Positions 15,636-23,901 are shown, numbered from the stretch's first letter. The stretch: 24,761 nt of DNA from Angelakisella sp. (GCA_013316495.1 WSMP01000002.1:1-24761), one strand, 5' to 3'. The notes: a model not told the origin generated them from the sequence alone. Translations and numbers: made by a program.

Positions 15636-15651
15636 TTGTGCAATTTCACAA
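15636..15651. promoter_or_regulatory. Operator-like palindrome upstream of the ATPase operon
   Basis: TTGTG (15636-15640), six bases, then CACAA (15647-15651) form a palindrome just upstream of the -35 position of the ATPase promoter. It resembles Rex or CRP-family sites but fits neither spacing exactly. Confidence 0.35.
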
Positions 15652-15671
15652 TGGAGCGGGCGGGCGGAAGA

Positions 15672-15680
15672 TGATATAAT
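15672..15680 (+). promoter_or_regulatory. Extended -10 promoter of the V-type ATPase operon
   Basis: TGA directly before a perfect TATAAT (15675-15680) gives an extended -10 element. The -35 region (TGGAGC at 15652-15657) is poor, as expected for such promoters. It gives a leader of about 140 nt before the first gene. Confidence 0.7.
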
Positions 15681-15686
15681 TTTTAT

Positions 15687-15815
15687 ATTCCTTCCAGATG
15701 ATAACAGCCTGTCATCCCCCGCGAAAGCGGAGGGGCGGCGGTTGTTTTCATAAATAGTTCCCCAACTATTCCGTGGGGAGCTGTTTGGTTATATCATTAC
15801 GATAGGGAAAGACAG
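15687..15815 (+). promoter_or_regulatory. Structured 5' leader of the V-type ATPase operon
   Basis: This leader holds several hairpins. CCCCCGC, GAAA and GCGGAGGGG form a stem with a GNRA-type tetraloop and one bulged A. Then AATAGTT (15753-15759), CCCC and AACTATT (15764-15770) form a perfect 7-bp hairpin. AGTTCCCC (15756-15763) can instead pair with GGGGAGCT (15775-15782) over 8 bp with one U-G pair, which excludes the former and is followed by a U-rich stretch (GTTTGGTT). The alternative pairing suggests a regulatory RNA. No riboswitch class was recognised. Confidence 0.5.
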
Positions 15816-15827
15816 GTGGTGAAAACA

Positions 15828-16142
15828 GTGAAGGAAGTTGTCTCAAGAGTCCGTGAGGCGGAAACCGGGGCGGAGGAGGCCAGAAGGGCTGCGGCCCAAA
15901 AGGCGAAGGAGGCGGAAACTGCCGCCGTAACGGCGGGCAGGGAGCTTTTGGCGAAGGCCAAGGCGGACGCCGCCGCTCAGGCGGAAAAGCTTCTGGAGGA
16001 GGCCAGACGCCAGGCAGACGCCCTTGTGGGGGAAGCCCGGCAGAAGGCCGCCCAAGAGGGCGAGAGACTGGCGGCCCAGGCTGCTGCCCGGATGGACGGG
16101 GCAGCGGCACTTATCGTTGAGAGGATAGTAGGTGCCACATGA
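15828..16142 (+). CDS. ntpF: V-type ATPase peripheral stalk subunit (NtpF / subunit G-H type)
   Basis: A 104-residue, highly charged helical protein rich in Ala, Glu, Lys and Arg (KEAETAAVTAGRELLAKAKA), the expected coiled coil of the stalk subunit that joins the membrane part to the catalytic head. The GTG at 15828 is chosen because AGGTGGTGA lies just before it and because it gives MKEVVSRVREAE, like family N-termini; the earlier in-frame GTG codons at 15816 and 15819 are part of that ribosome binding site. The subunit pairs with NtpE in a heterodimer. The stop overlaps the next start (ATGA). First gene of a nine-gene operon. In other naming schemes this is subunit H or atpH. Confidence 0.85.
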   Translation: MKEVVSRVREAETGAEEARRAAAQKAKEAETAAVTAGRELLAKAKADAAAQAEKLLEEARRQADALVGEARQKAAQEGERLAAQAAARMDGAAALIVERIVGAT

Positions 16143-18106
16143 TCGAGAAAATGGAACGTATTTTCCTCTGCGGTTTGGCCCAGGACCGGGAGAAGGTCAT
16201 TAGCCGCCTGATGAAAAGCGGCTGTGTCCAGCTCAGCGACCCTGCGGCCATGTCCGGCTATGAGGAGATCCGGGATCAGGTGGAACTGGGTTCCGCCGAC
16301 GTCTACGAAAAAGAACAGCTCCTCTCCAGGCTGAACCAGTGCATCCAGACGCTGAAGCCCTACGGGGCAAAGAAAAGCCTCTTTGCCAAGCGCCCGGAGG
16401 TTTCCTTTGGGGAAATCGCCGGAGAGGATACCCAGGAGGCGCTGGAGCTTTGCCAAAAGGTGGAGGAGCTGCAAAAGGAGATTGGAGCGGCCAAAAGCCG
16501 CATCTCCCAGGAGGAATTCCTTCAGACATCCCTGGCCCCCTGGCGGGAGCTGGACCTGCCCCTGGAGGAGACAGCCACCGAAAGCAGCGAGATTCTTCTG
16601 GCCGCGGTTCCGGCCATTGTAGCTCCCGAAGAGCTGGAGCGCCAGCAGGGGGAGCAGGAGCTGGGGGCCTATCTTTCGGTGGTATCGGAGGATAAGGACC
16701 AGCGGTACGCCGCGGCCATTGTCCACCGGGATAAGGCTGCCGGATACCAGGAGCTGCTGCGCCAGTCCGGGGCCACCCTCATCACCTTTGACGGCCTTTC
16801 CGGCACCGCGGGAGAAAACATCGCCGCCAGCCGGAGCCGGGTAAAGCAGGAGGAGGAGCAGATTGAGAAGCTGGAAAAGGAGCTTGCCGCCTACGGCGAA
16901 AAACTCCCCAAGGTCCAGCTGGCCTGGGACAGCACCCAGCTTTCCATCGACTGCCAGAAGGCGGAGCAGAACCTGCTGCGCACCCAGGAGACCTTCCTTA
17001 CCGAGGGATGGGTGCCCCAGCGCCGCAAGGGAGAGGTGGAAAAGAGCCTTGCCGGCTACACCTGCTTCTACGAGTTCCGGGAGGCCTCCGAGAAGGACGA
17101 TCCCCCGGTGCTGCTAAGGAATAACAAATTTGTGGAGCCCTTTGAGGCCGTCACCGAGATGTACGCCCTTCCGGCTCCCCACAGCCTGGACCCCAACCCC
17201 TTTATGGCTCCCTTCTTCTTTGTCTTCTTCGGGATGATGCTCTCTGACGCCGGCTATGGCCTAGTGCTGGCCATCCTGGGCCTTTTGGGGGCAAAGTATC
17301 TGGATATGGGCGCCGGGGGCAAAAAGCTCCTGAAGATGCTGGGCTACTGCGGCATCTCCACCGTGTTTTGGGGCGCCCTCTACGGCAGCTGGTTTGGGGA
17401 CACCATCCCCAAGGTCACCGAGGTGTTCTTTGGCAACCGGGTGCAGGTGCCCATGCTGCTGGACCCCCTCACCAACCCCATGCCCATCCTTATTATGGCC
17501 TTTGTAGTGGGTTACATCCACATTTTGGTGGGTCTTGGACTCAAGGCGTACCTGATGATTCGCCGGGGCCACCCGGTAGATGCCCTCTTTGACGTGGGCT
17601 TCTGGTACTTTGTGCTGGTGGGCCTTGTTATCTTCGCCGGCGGCCAGATGGTCATTGGCAGCACCCTCATGGCCTCCATCGGCAAATGGCTGGCGATTGC
17701 CGGCGCGGTGGGCCTGGTGCTTACCCAGGGCCGGGATAAGAAAAACCCCATTATGAAGCTGATGAGCGGTATTTTGAGCCTTTACGACATCACCGGGTAT
17801 TTTTCGGACCTGTTGTCCTACTCCCGTATCATGGCCCTGGGCCTTGCCACAGGGGTTATCGCCCAGGTGGTGAACACCATGGGCACCCTGCCTGGCAGAA
17901 GCATCATCGGGGCAGTGCTTTTTGTGGTGATCTTCCTTTTTGGACATGTGCTGAACCTGGCTATCAACGCCCTGGGTTCCTATGTCCACACCTCCCGTCT
18001 CCAATATGTGGAGTTCTTTGGCAAGTTCTTTGAGGGCGGCGGCCAGGCCTTCCGTCCTTTGAGACCCGCAACAAAATATGTTTACGTCAACAATCAGGAG
18101 GAATGA
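16139..18106 (+). CDS. ntpI: V-type ATPase subunit I (a subunit)
   Basis: A 655-residue membrane-anchored stator and ion-channel subunit. Residues 1 to about 330 are soluble with long helices that join the peripheral stalks. From about 345 on there are several membrane segments, starting with FMAPFFFVFFGMMLSDAGYGL. Arginines expected in ion translocation are R563 in LLSYSRIMALGL and R620 in HTSRLQYVEFFGKFFEGGG, which correspond by context to the two essential arginines of E. hirae NtpI. The start codon overlaps the stop of the first gene (ATGA), indicating translational coupling. Length and layout are normal. Confidence 0.96.
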   Translation: MIEKMERIFLCGLAQDREKVISRLMKSGCVQLSDPAAMSGYEEIRDQVELGSADVYEKEQLLSRLNQCIQTLKPYGAKKSLFAKRPEVSFGEIAGEDTQEALELCQKVEELQKEIGAAKSRISQEEFLQTSLAPWRELDLPLEETATESSEILLAAVPAIVAPEELERQQGEQELGAYLSVVSEDKDQRYAAAIVHRDKAAGYQELLRQSGATLITFDGLSGTAGENIAASRSRVKQEEEQIEKLEKELAAYGEKLPKVQLAWDSTQLSIDCQKAEQNLLRTQETFLTEGWVPQRRKGEVEKSLAGYTCFYEFREASEKDDPPVLLRNNKFVEPFEAVTEMYALPAPHSLDPNPFMAPFFFVFFGMMLSDAGYGLVLAILGLLGAKYLDMGAGGKKLLKMLGYCGISTVFWGALYGSWFGDTIPKVTEVFFGNRVQVPMLLDPLTNPMPILIMAFVVGYIHILVGLGLKAYLMIRRGHPVDALFDVGFWYFVLVGLVIFAGGQMVIGSTLMASIGKWLAIAGAVGLVLTQGRDKKNPIMKLMSGILSLYDITGYFSDLLSYSRIMALGLATGVIAQVVNTMGTLPGRSIIGAVLFVVIFLFGHVLNLAINALGSYVHTSRLQYVEFFGKFFEGGGQAFRPLRPATKYVYVNNQEE

Positions 18107-18110
18107 ACAG

Positions 18111-18596
18111 ATGAAAGAGTTTTTTGAAGTATTCAACGGGAACTTCCTTGCTTACCTTGGCGTCGCCTTCGCGGTGATCTTCTCCGGCATCGGCTCCGCC
18201 AAGGGCGTGGGCCTGGTGGGTGAGGCCATGTCCGGCGTCACCGTGGAGGATCCCGGCAAGTTCGGCCAGCTGCTGCTTTTGCAGGCCCTTCCCGCCACCC
18301 AGGGCATCTACGGCTTCGTTGTGGGCTTTATGGTGATGGTCACCACCGGTATGCTGGGCGGCACCGTCAACCTCTCCATGGCCACTGGCGCTTACATCTT
18401 CGCCTCCTGCTGCCCCATCGCCTTTGTGGGCATGGTTTCCGGCATCCATCAGGGCCGCGTTTCTGCCGCCGGCGTCAACATCGTTGCCAAGCGTCCTGAG
18501 GAGGTTTCCAAGGCCATGGTCCCCGCCGCGATGGTTGAGACCTACGCCATCCTCGCTCTGCTTATCTCCCTGCTGCTGGTCCTGAACATCCACTAA
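18111..18596 (+). CDS. ntpK: V-type ATPase proteolipid subunit K (c ring)
   Basis: A 161-residue proteolipid with four membrane helices in two hairpins, forming the rotor ring. The first hairpin carries LPATQGIYGF in helix 2 and the second carries MVETYAIL in helix 4. Residues L60, T63, Q64, Y67, Q114 and E143 match by motif the Na+ ligands of E. hirae NtpK (L61, T64, Q65, Y68, Q110, E139). One carboxylate per double hairpin is present. Sodium coupling is therefore likely but inferred. ATG 18111 follows AGGAGG, and the start lies 4 nt after the ntpI stop; an upstream in-frame ATG at 18078 lies within ntpI and is rejected. Confidence 0.96.
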   Translation: MKEFFEVFNGNFLAYLGVAFAVIFSGIGSAKGVGLVGEAMSGVTVEDPGKFGQLLLLQALPATQGIYGFVVGFMVMVTTGMLGGTVNLSMATGAYIFASCCPIAFVGMVSGIHQGRVSAAGVNIVAKRPEEVSKAMVPAAMVETYAILALLISLLLVLNIH

Positions 18597-18659
18597 TCCG
18601 GGAAACGCCATTTTTCAGCAGCAAAACGGAATACAGCAGAGAGGAGGAGTTCCATCCCT

Positions 18660-19259
18660 ATGAACGATATTTCGGCCATTCTGCAAAAGATCCAGGAGGA
18701 TGCACGGCAGTACGGGGAAAACGCTGCCGCCGCCGCCAGGGAGAAGGCAGAAGCCATCACCGAGAGCTGCCGCCAGGAAGCCCAGGCAGAGACCCAGCGG
18801 GTTCTGGAGGCTGCAAAGCGCCAGGCGGAGGCAATCCGCCAGCGGGCGGTCTCCCAGTCCGGCATCGAAAGCCGCAACGCAAAGCTCCAGGTGCGCCGCC
18901 AGGCCATCGACAGCGCCTTTGGCAAAGCGATGGAGCAGCTCTGCGCCATGCCGGCGGAAAAGAAGACGGCGGTCTACGCGCGTCTTGCCGCCCAGTCCTC
19001 CTTCGCCGGGGAGGCCCTTCTGGTGCTGAACCAGGCGGACCGCGACACCCTGGGCAAGACCCTGCCGGCGGAGATTATGAAGCAGTGCGCCGCTGCCGGA
19101 CGCACCTGCAAGGTCACCCTTTCCGGCGCCGCCGGCCCCTTCGCCGGGGGATTCATCCTGGACCAGGGCAGCACCGAAACCAACTGCACCTTCGAGGTTT
19201 TGAGCGCGGGCGTCAAGGAAGAGCTTGAGGCCCAGGTGGACGCCGCCCTCTTTGGCTAA
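18660..19259 (+). CDS. ntpE: V-type ATPase subunit E (peripheral stalk)
   Basis: A 199-residue protein. The first 70 residues are a charged, Ala-rich helix (AAAAAREKAEAITESC), followed by a globular C-terminal domain ending in LSAGVKEELEAQVDAALFG. This is the normal layout of the E subunit, which pairs with the NtpF-like subunit as a peripheral stalk and contacts the catalytic head. ATG 18660 follows GAGGAGGAG with slightly long spacing. It lies 63 nt after ntpK, one of the larger gaps in the operon; no terminator was seen there. Confidence 0.93.
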   Translation: MNDISAILQKIQEDARQYGENAAAAAREKAEAITESCRQEAQAETQRVLEAAKRQAEAIRQRAVSQSGIESRNAKLQVRRQAIDSAFGKAMEQLCAMPAEKKTAVYARLAAQSSFAGEALLVLNQADRDTLGKTLPAEIMKQCAAAGRTCKVTLSGAAGPFAGGFILDQGSTETNCTFEVLSAGVKEELEAQVDAALFG

Positions 19260-19307
19260 GGAGCCCAGGGCAGTCCCCATCAAAAACAAGAAAAAGGAGG
19301 TGCGGCT

Positions 19308-20306
19308 TTGAAAGCATACCAAGATACCGATTATCTTCACGCCACGGCCAGGGTGCGCGCCCTGGAAAATGGGATGGTCACCCGCCGGGACTTTCAGAAG
19401 ATGATCGACGCGAAAACGGTGGAGGAGGCTTACAAGGTCCTCTCCGACGCTCCCATCTGTCACGGGGCCCCCATTGCGGAATACGAGCAGGCCCTGGAGC
19501 AGAATCTCCTGGATGCCTACCAGCTGTTGGACCGCATCGCCCCCGGCAGCGGCCTGACCCAGCTGTTCCGCTACCAGTACGACGGACACAATCTGAAAAC
19601 CGCCATCAAGGCCCAGCGCTCCGCCGGGGATGTCTCCGGCGTCTACTCCAACCTGGGCAACCTCCCCGCCAAGGCGGTGGTTTCCCAGGTGGAAAGCGGT
19701 AAGACAGAGGAGCTGCCCGCCCCCCTGGCCGATGCGGCGCTGGAGGCCAGGGACGTTCTGGCGAAAACCGGCGACCCCCAGGCGGTGGATATCCTGCTGG
19801 ACCGGGGGATACTGGCCGCTATGCGGGAAAAGGCGGAGGAGATTGGAAATCCCTTTGTCCAAAAATATGTGGAGGCGCAGATTGACATTGCCAACATCCG
19901 CGCCACCGTGCGCCTGAAGAGAATGGGGAAGAACGCTTTCTTCCTTGGGAAGGTGCTGGCCCCCGGCGGCAGAATCTCCCAGTCCGCCCTCACCGAGGCC
20001 TACACCAAGGGGACCGACGCCATCCTGGCGGTGGTTTCCTCCTCCCCCTACGAGAAGGCTTTGGAGCCCGCCTTTGACTCCATCCGGACCGGCGGCTCCC
20101 TCTCCCTCTTTGAAAAGCTCTGCGACAACGCCCTGGTGGAGGTGCTGGACGTGGTGCGGCGGATCCCCTTTGGCATCGAGCCGCTGCTGGCCTACCTGGC
20201 GGCGAAGGAAGGGGAGACCAAGGCCGCCCGCATCGTCATGGCCTCCAAGCTGGCAGGGGTCCCCTCCCAGCAGATCATGGAAAGGCTGCGTGAGACCTAT
20301 GCGTAG
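19308..20306 (+). CDS. ntpC: V-type ATPase subunit C (central stalk, d subunit)
   Basis: A 332-residue helical protein that caps the proteolipid ring and links it to the central shaft. Typical features are DYLHATARVRALENGMV at the start, a three-fold helical pattern, QLFRYQYDGHNLKTAIKA, and a C-terminal FGIEPLLAYLAAKEGETKAAR. The TTG at 19308 is the start, just after a strong AGGAGGTG ribosome binding site; no ATG is available in the right place. The last bases overlap the start of the next gene by 8 nt. Confidence 0.94.
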   Translation: MKAYQDTDYLHATARVRALENGMVTRRDFQKMIDAKTVEEAYKVLSDAPICHGAPIAEYEQALEQNLLDAYQLLDRIAPGSGLTQLFRYQYDGHNLKTAIKAQRSAGDVSGVYSNLGNLPAKAVVSQVESGKTEELPAPLADAALEARDVLAKTGDPQAVDILLDRGILAAMREKAEEIGNPFVQKYVEAQIDIANIRATVRLKRMGKNAFFLGKVLAPGGRISQSALTEAYTKGTDAILAVVSSSPYEKALEPAFDSIRTGGSLSLFEKLCDNALVEVLDVVRRIPFGIEPLLAYLAAKEGETKAARIVMASKLAGVPSQQIMERLRETYA

Positions 20307-20619
20307 TAAGATTGCAGTGGTGGGGGAGAAGGAGAGCGTTCTGGGCTTTAAGGCAGTGGGCTTCGAGGTGTTCGAGACCACCGCCCCCAAGGAGTCGGAG
20401 AATGTAATCCACCGCCTCGCCAAAGAGGAATACGGCATCATTTTTATCACGGAGCAGGCGCTGGCTCCCATCCTCCAGGTTATGGATGTCTACAAGGACC
20501 GAAAGGTTCCGGCCATCATCCCCATCCCCGGCCGGGCAGGCACTACGGGGCTGGGCATGACCTCGGTGAAGAAGAGCGTGGAACGGGCCGTCGGCGCCGA
20601 TATCCTGTTCAAAGATTAA
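20299..20619 (+). CDS. ntpG: V-type ATPase subunit F (NtpG type)
   Basis: A 106-residue protein of the central stalk. A short alpha/beta domain (KIAVVGEKESVLGFKAVGFEVF, then YGIIFITEQAL) is followed by PAIIPIPG, typical of the family. The start ATG 20299 lies inside the end of ntpC (ATGCGTAG), suggesting coupled translation. Called atpF or subunit F in other schemes; NtpG is the E. hirae name. It is followed by the structured 114-nt spacer before the catalytic subunit. Confidence 0.93.
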   Translation: MRSKIAVVGEKESVLGFKAVGFEVFETTAPKESENVIHRLAKEEYGIIFITEQALAPILQVMDVYKDRKVPAIIPIPGRAGTTGLGMTSVKKSVERAVGADILFKD

Positions 20620-20620
20620 G

Positions 20621-20734
20621 AGGGAACCTAATTCACCTCTCCTGGCACGCCGTTTGAATGGGTCTTTTTCCGTCCATTCGGCGCACCCTGGGATGTAAAA
20701 TCAGGTTCCAGAATTAGTAAAGTAGGTGAATAGA
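20621..20734 (+). promoter_or_regulatory. Structured spacer that can mask the ntpA ribosome binding site
   Basis: ATTCACCT (20631-20638) is an exact complement of AGGTGAAT (20724-20731), which contains the ntpA ribosome binding site. GGAACCT (20623-20629) exactly complements AGGTTCC (20703-20709), in an interleaved order, so the two helices would form a pseudoknot or alternate. A local hairpin GAATGG (20656-20661)/CCATTC (20674-20679), extended by CGCC/GGCG, lies inside. TAATTC and GAATTA offer a third competing pairing. It is the longest gap in an otherwise tightly packed operon. No known RNA class was recognised. Confidence 0.5.
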
Positions 20735-22507
20735 TTGAGCCAAGGAAAGATCGTGAAGATCGCCGGTCCCCTGGTTGTGGCGGAAGGAATGCGCGACGCC
20801 AATATGTTCGACGTGGTACACGTGGGCGAGATGGGGCTTATCGGCGAGATTATCGAGATGCGCGGCGACAAGGCTTCGATCCAGGTCTATGAGGAGACTG
20901 CCGGCCTGCGGCCCGGTACCGAGGTGGTCTCCACCGGGGCTCCCCTTTCGGTGGAGCTGGCTCCCGGTATCCTGGAAATGATCTACGACGGCATCCAGCG
21001 TCCGCTGGAGCGCATCAAGGCCATGACTGGCAGCAACATCGCCAGAGGTGTCAGTGTCACCTCGGTGGACCATGATAAAAAGTGGGATTTTGTCCCTGCC
21101 ATGAAGGCAGGGGACCGGGTGGAGGCCGGGGATATTCTGGGCACAGTCCAGGAGACCAGCCTCATCAGCCATAAAATCATGGTGCCTCCCGGCGTGATGG
21201 GCACTCTGAAAGAGATTAGCGGCGGCAGCCACACCGTTATGGATGTCATCGCCAAGGTGGATACCGACAACGGCACCACCGTGGATATTCGGATGCTCCA
21301 GAAGTGGCCGGTGCGCCGCCAGCGCCCCTCCAGGGAGAAGCTCTCTCCCGATATCCCCATGATCACCGGCCAGCGTGTCATTGACACCCTGTTTCCCATT
21401 GCCCGCGGCGGTACTGCCGCCGTCCCCGGCCCCTTCGGTTCCGGCAAGACGGTGGTGCAGCACCAGCTGGCTAAATGGAGCGATGTGGACATCGTGGTCT
21501 ACATCGGCTGCGGCGAGCGCGGCAACGAGATGACCGACGTGCTCCGGGAGTTCCCGGAACTGAAGGACCCCAAATCCGGCGAGTCCATCATGAAGCGTAC
21601 CGTCCTCATCGCCAACACCTCCGATATGCCCGTGGCCGCCCGTGAGGCGTCCATCTACACCGGCATCACCATCGCCGAGTACTTCCGGGATATGGGCTAC
21701 TCTGTCGCCATCATGGCCGATTCCACTTCCCGTTGGGCCGAGGCCCTCCGCGAAATGTCCGGCCGTCTGGAGGAGATGCCCGGCGAGGAAGGCTACCCCG
21801 CCTATTTGACCAGCCGTCTGGCCCAGTTCTACGAGCGGGCCGGCCGGGTTATCTGCCTGGGCAGCGACAAGCGGGAGGGCTCCCTCACCGCCATCGGCGC
21901 CGTTTCTCCCGCCGGCGGCGATAACTCGGACCCCGTTGTGCAGGCCACCCTGCGCATCGTCAAGGTCTTCTGGGGGCTGGATTCCGGCCTGGCCTACAAG
22001 CGCCACTTCCCGGCCATCAACTGGCTGACCTCCTACTCCCTCTATAATGACCAGATCGGCGCCTGGCTCAACAAGAACGTCTCCGAGGACTGGACTAAGC
22101 TCTTGGGCGACGCCATGAACCTCCTCCAGCTGGAAAGCGAGCTGGAAGAGATTGTGAAGCTGGTGGGCTACGATTCCCTTTCCGCCCCCGACCGCCTCTC
22201 CCTGGAGGCCGCCCGGTCCATCCGGGAGGACTACCTCCAGCAGAACGCCTTCGACGGCGTGGATACCTACACCAGCCTCCCCAAGCAGTACGGGATGCTG
22301 AAGATGGTGCTCCACTTCTACTACGAGGCCAAAACCGCCCTGGATGCCGGCGTGCCGGTGGAGAAGATCTTCGCCCTGCCGGTGCGGGAAAAGATTGCCC
22401 GTATGAAGTACGTGGAAGAGGAAAACGTAAAATCTTACCTGGATGCCGCTACCGATGAACTGGAAAGCAGCATGAAAGAACTTGTGACCGGGGAGGTGTC
22501 TGCCTGA
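20735..22507 (+). CDS. ntpA: V-type ATPase catalytic subunit A
   Basis: A 590-residue ATP-hydrolysing (or synthesising) subunit. The Walker A loop is GPFGSGKT at residues 232-239, with catalytic E261 in GCGERGNEM. STSRWAEALREMSGRLEEMPG follows as expected. The TTG at 20735 gives MSQGKIVKIAGPLVVAEGM, the standard N-terminus, and has AGGTGA 5 nt upstream; the alternative GTG at 20726 overlaps that ribosome binding site. The stop overlaps the ntpB start (TGATG). Three A and three B subunits form the head that is rotated against the Na+ or H+ ring. The ribosome binding site can be paired by the upstream spacer. Confidence 0.97.
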   Translation: MSQGKIVKIAGPLVVAEGMRDANMFDVVHVGEMGLIGEIIEMRGDKASIQVYEETAGLRPGTEVVSTGAPLSVELAPGILEMIYDGIQRPLERIKAMTGSNIARGVSVTSVDHDKKWDFVPAMKAGDRVEAGDILGTVQETSLISHKIMVPPGVMGTLKEISGGSHTVMDVIAKVDTDNGTTVDIRMLQKWPVRRQRPSREKLSPDIPMITGQRVIDTLFPIARGGTAAVPGPFGSGKTVVQHQLAKWSDVDIVVYIGCGERGNEMTDVLREFPELKDPKSGESIMKRTVLIANTSDMPVAAREASIYTGITIAEYFRDMGYSVAIMADSTSRWAEALREMSGRLEEMPGEEGYPAYLTSRLAQFYERAGRVICLGSDKREGSLTAIGAVSPAGGDNSDPVVQATLRIVKVFWGLDSGLAYKRHFPAINWLTSYSLYNDQIGAWLNKNVSEDWTKLLGDAMNLLQLESELEEIVKLVGYDSLSAPDRLSLEAARSIREDYLQQNAFDGVDTYTSLPKQYGMLKMVLHFYYEAKTALDAGVPVEKIFALPVREKIARMKYVEEENVKSYLDAATDELESSMKELVTGEVSA

Positions 22508-23889
22508 TGTTAAAGGAATATCGCACCATACAGGAGGTCGCCGGCCCCCTGATGCTGGTAAAGGACGTGGAAGGCGTCGCCTACGACGAGCTGGGGGAGA
22601 TCGAGCTCCCCAACGGCGAACTGCGGCGCTGCAAGGTGCTGGAGGTCAACGGCTCCACCGTGCTGGTCCAGCTGTTTGAAAGCTCCACCGGCATCAACCT
22701 GGAGCACAGCAAGGTCCGCTTCTTCGGGCGCAGCCTGGAGCTGGGCGTCTCCGAGGATATGCTGGGCCGGGTTTTCTCCGGCATGGGCGAGCCCATCGAC
22801 GGCGGCCCCAAGCTCATTGCCGATAAGCGGATGGACGTCAATGGCCTGCCCATGAACCCTGCCGCCCGGGTCTATCCGGAGGAATTCATCCAGACCGGTG
22901 TTTCCGCCATCGACGGCCTGAACACCCTGGTCCGTGGACAGAAGCTGCCCATCTTCTCCGGCTCCGGTCTGCCCCACGCAAAGCTGGCGGCCCAGATTGC
23001 CCGTCAGGCCAAGGTGCTGGGCACCGATTCCAAGTTCGCCGTGGTGTTCTGCGCCATCGGTATCACCTTCGAGGAATCGGACTTCTTCATCAGCGACTTT
23101 AAGCGCACCGGCGCCATCGACCGGGCCGTGCTTTTCATCAACCTGGCCAACGACCCGGCCATCGAGCGTATCTCCACCCCCAAGATGGCCCTCACCGCCG
23201 CCGAGTACCTGGCCTTTGAGAAGGGGATGCACGTCCTTTGCATCCTCACCGACATCACCAACTACGCCGAGGCTCTCCGTGAGGTCTCCGCCGCCCGTAA
23301 GGAAGTTCCTGGGCGCCGTGGCTACCCCGGCTACCTCTACACCGACCTGGCCCAGATGTACGAACGTGCCGGCCGCCGGGAGGACAGCGAGGGCTCCATC
23401 ACCATGATTCCCATCCTGTCCATGCCCGAAGACGACAAGACCCACCCCATCCCCGACCTCACCGGCTACATCACCGAGGGTCAGATTATCCTCTCCCGCG
23501 AGCTGTACCGCAAGGGCGTCACCCCGCCCATCGACGTGCTGCCCTCCCTGTCCCGTCTGAAGGACAAGGGCATCGGCGTTGGCAAGACCCGCGAGGACCA
23601 TGCCAGCACCATGAACCAGCTCTTCGCCGCCTATTCCCGCGGCAAGGACGCCAAGGAGCTGATGACCATTCTGGGCGAGGCAGCCCTTTCCGACACCGAT
23701 AAGCTCTACGCCAAGTTCGCCGACGAGTTCGAGAAGGAGTATGTCTCCCAGGGCTACGAGACCGACCGGGGCATTGAGGAGACGCTGAACATCGGCTGGA
23801 AGCTCCTCTCCATCCTTCCCACCACCGAGCTCAAGCGTATTAAGCCGGAGATGATTGAGAAGTACCTGCCCAAAAAGGATGAGCAGTAA
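22507..23889 (+). CDS. ntpB: V-type ATPase regulatory subunit B
   Basis: A 460-residue non-catalytic nucleotide-binding subunit. It has the alpha/beta fold of the A subunit but no Walker A loop (FSGSGLPHAKLAAQIARQA is found instead), which is normal. RRGYPGYLYTDLAQMYERAGR is a conserved signature. The ATG overlaps the ntpA stop by one base, implying coupled translation and equal amounts of A and B. The end (ELKRIKPEMIEKYLPK) looks complete. Confidence 0.97.
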   Translation: MLKEYRTIQEVAGPLMLVKDVEGVAYDELGEIELPNGELRRCKVLEVNGSTVLVQLFESSTGINLEHSKVRFFGRSLELGVSEDMLGRVFSGMGEPIDGGPKLIADKRMDVNGLPMNPAARVYPEEFIQTGVSAIDGLNTLVRGQKLPIFSGSGLPHAKLAAQIARQAKVLGTDSKFAVVFCAIGITFEESDFFISDFKRTGAIDRAVLFINLANDPAIERISTPKMALTAAEYLAFEKGMHVLCILTDITNYAEALREVSAARKEVPGRRGYPGYLYTDLAQMYERAGRREDSEGSITMIPILSMPEDDKTHPIPDLTGYITEGQIILSRELYRKGVTPPIDVLPSLSRLKDKGIGVGKTREDHASTMNQLFAAYSRGKDAKELMTILGEAALSDTDKLYAKFADEFEKEYVSQGYETDRGIEETLNIGWKLLSILPTTELKRIKPEMIEKYLPKKDEQ

Positions 23890-23901
23890 GGAGGCCGGAT
23901 A

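Noticed and set aside
15636..15651. A definite Rex binding site
   Set aside because: Rex boxes have 8 bases between the TTGTG and CACAA arms; this palindrome has 6.
20658..20717. A 19-codon open frame (MGLFPSIRRTLG...) in the ntpG-ntpA spacer
   Set aside because: No ribosome binding site precedes it, and the stretch is better explained as structured RNA.
20714..22315. Long open frame antisense to ntpA (533 codons), and similar ones opposite ntpB and ntpE
   Set aside because: Shadow frames of GC-rich conserved genes without start signals of their own.
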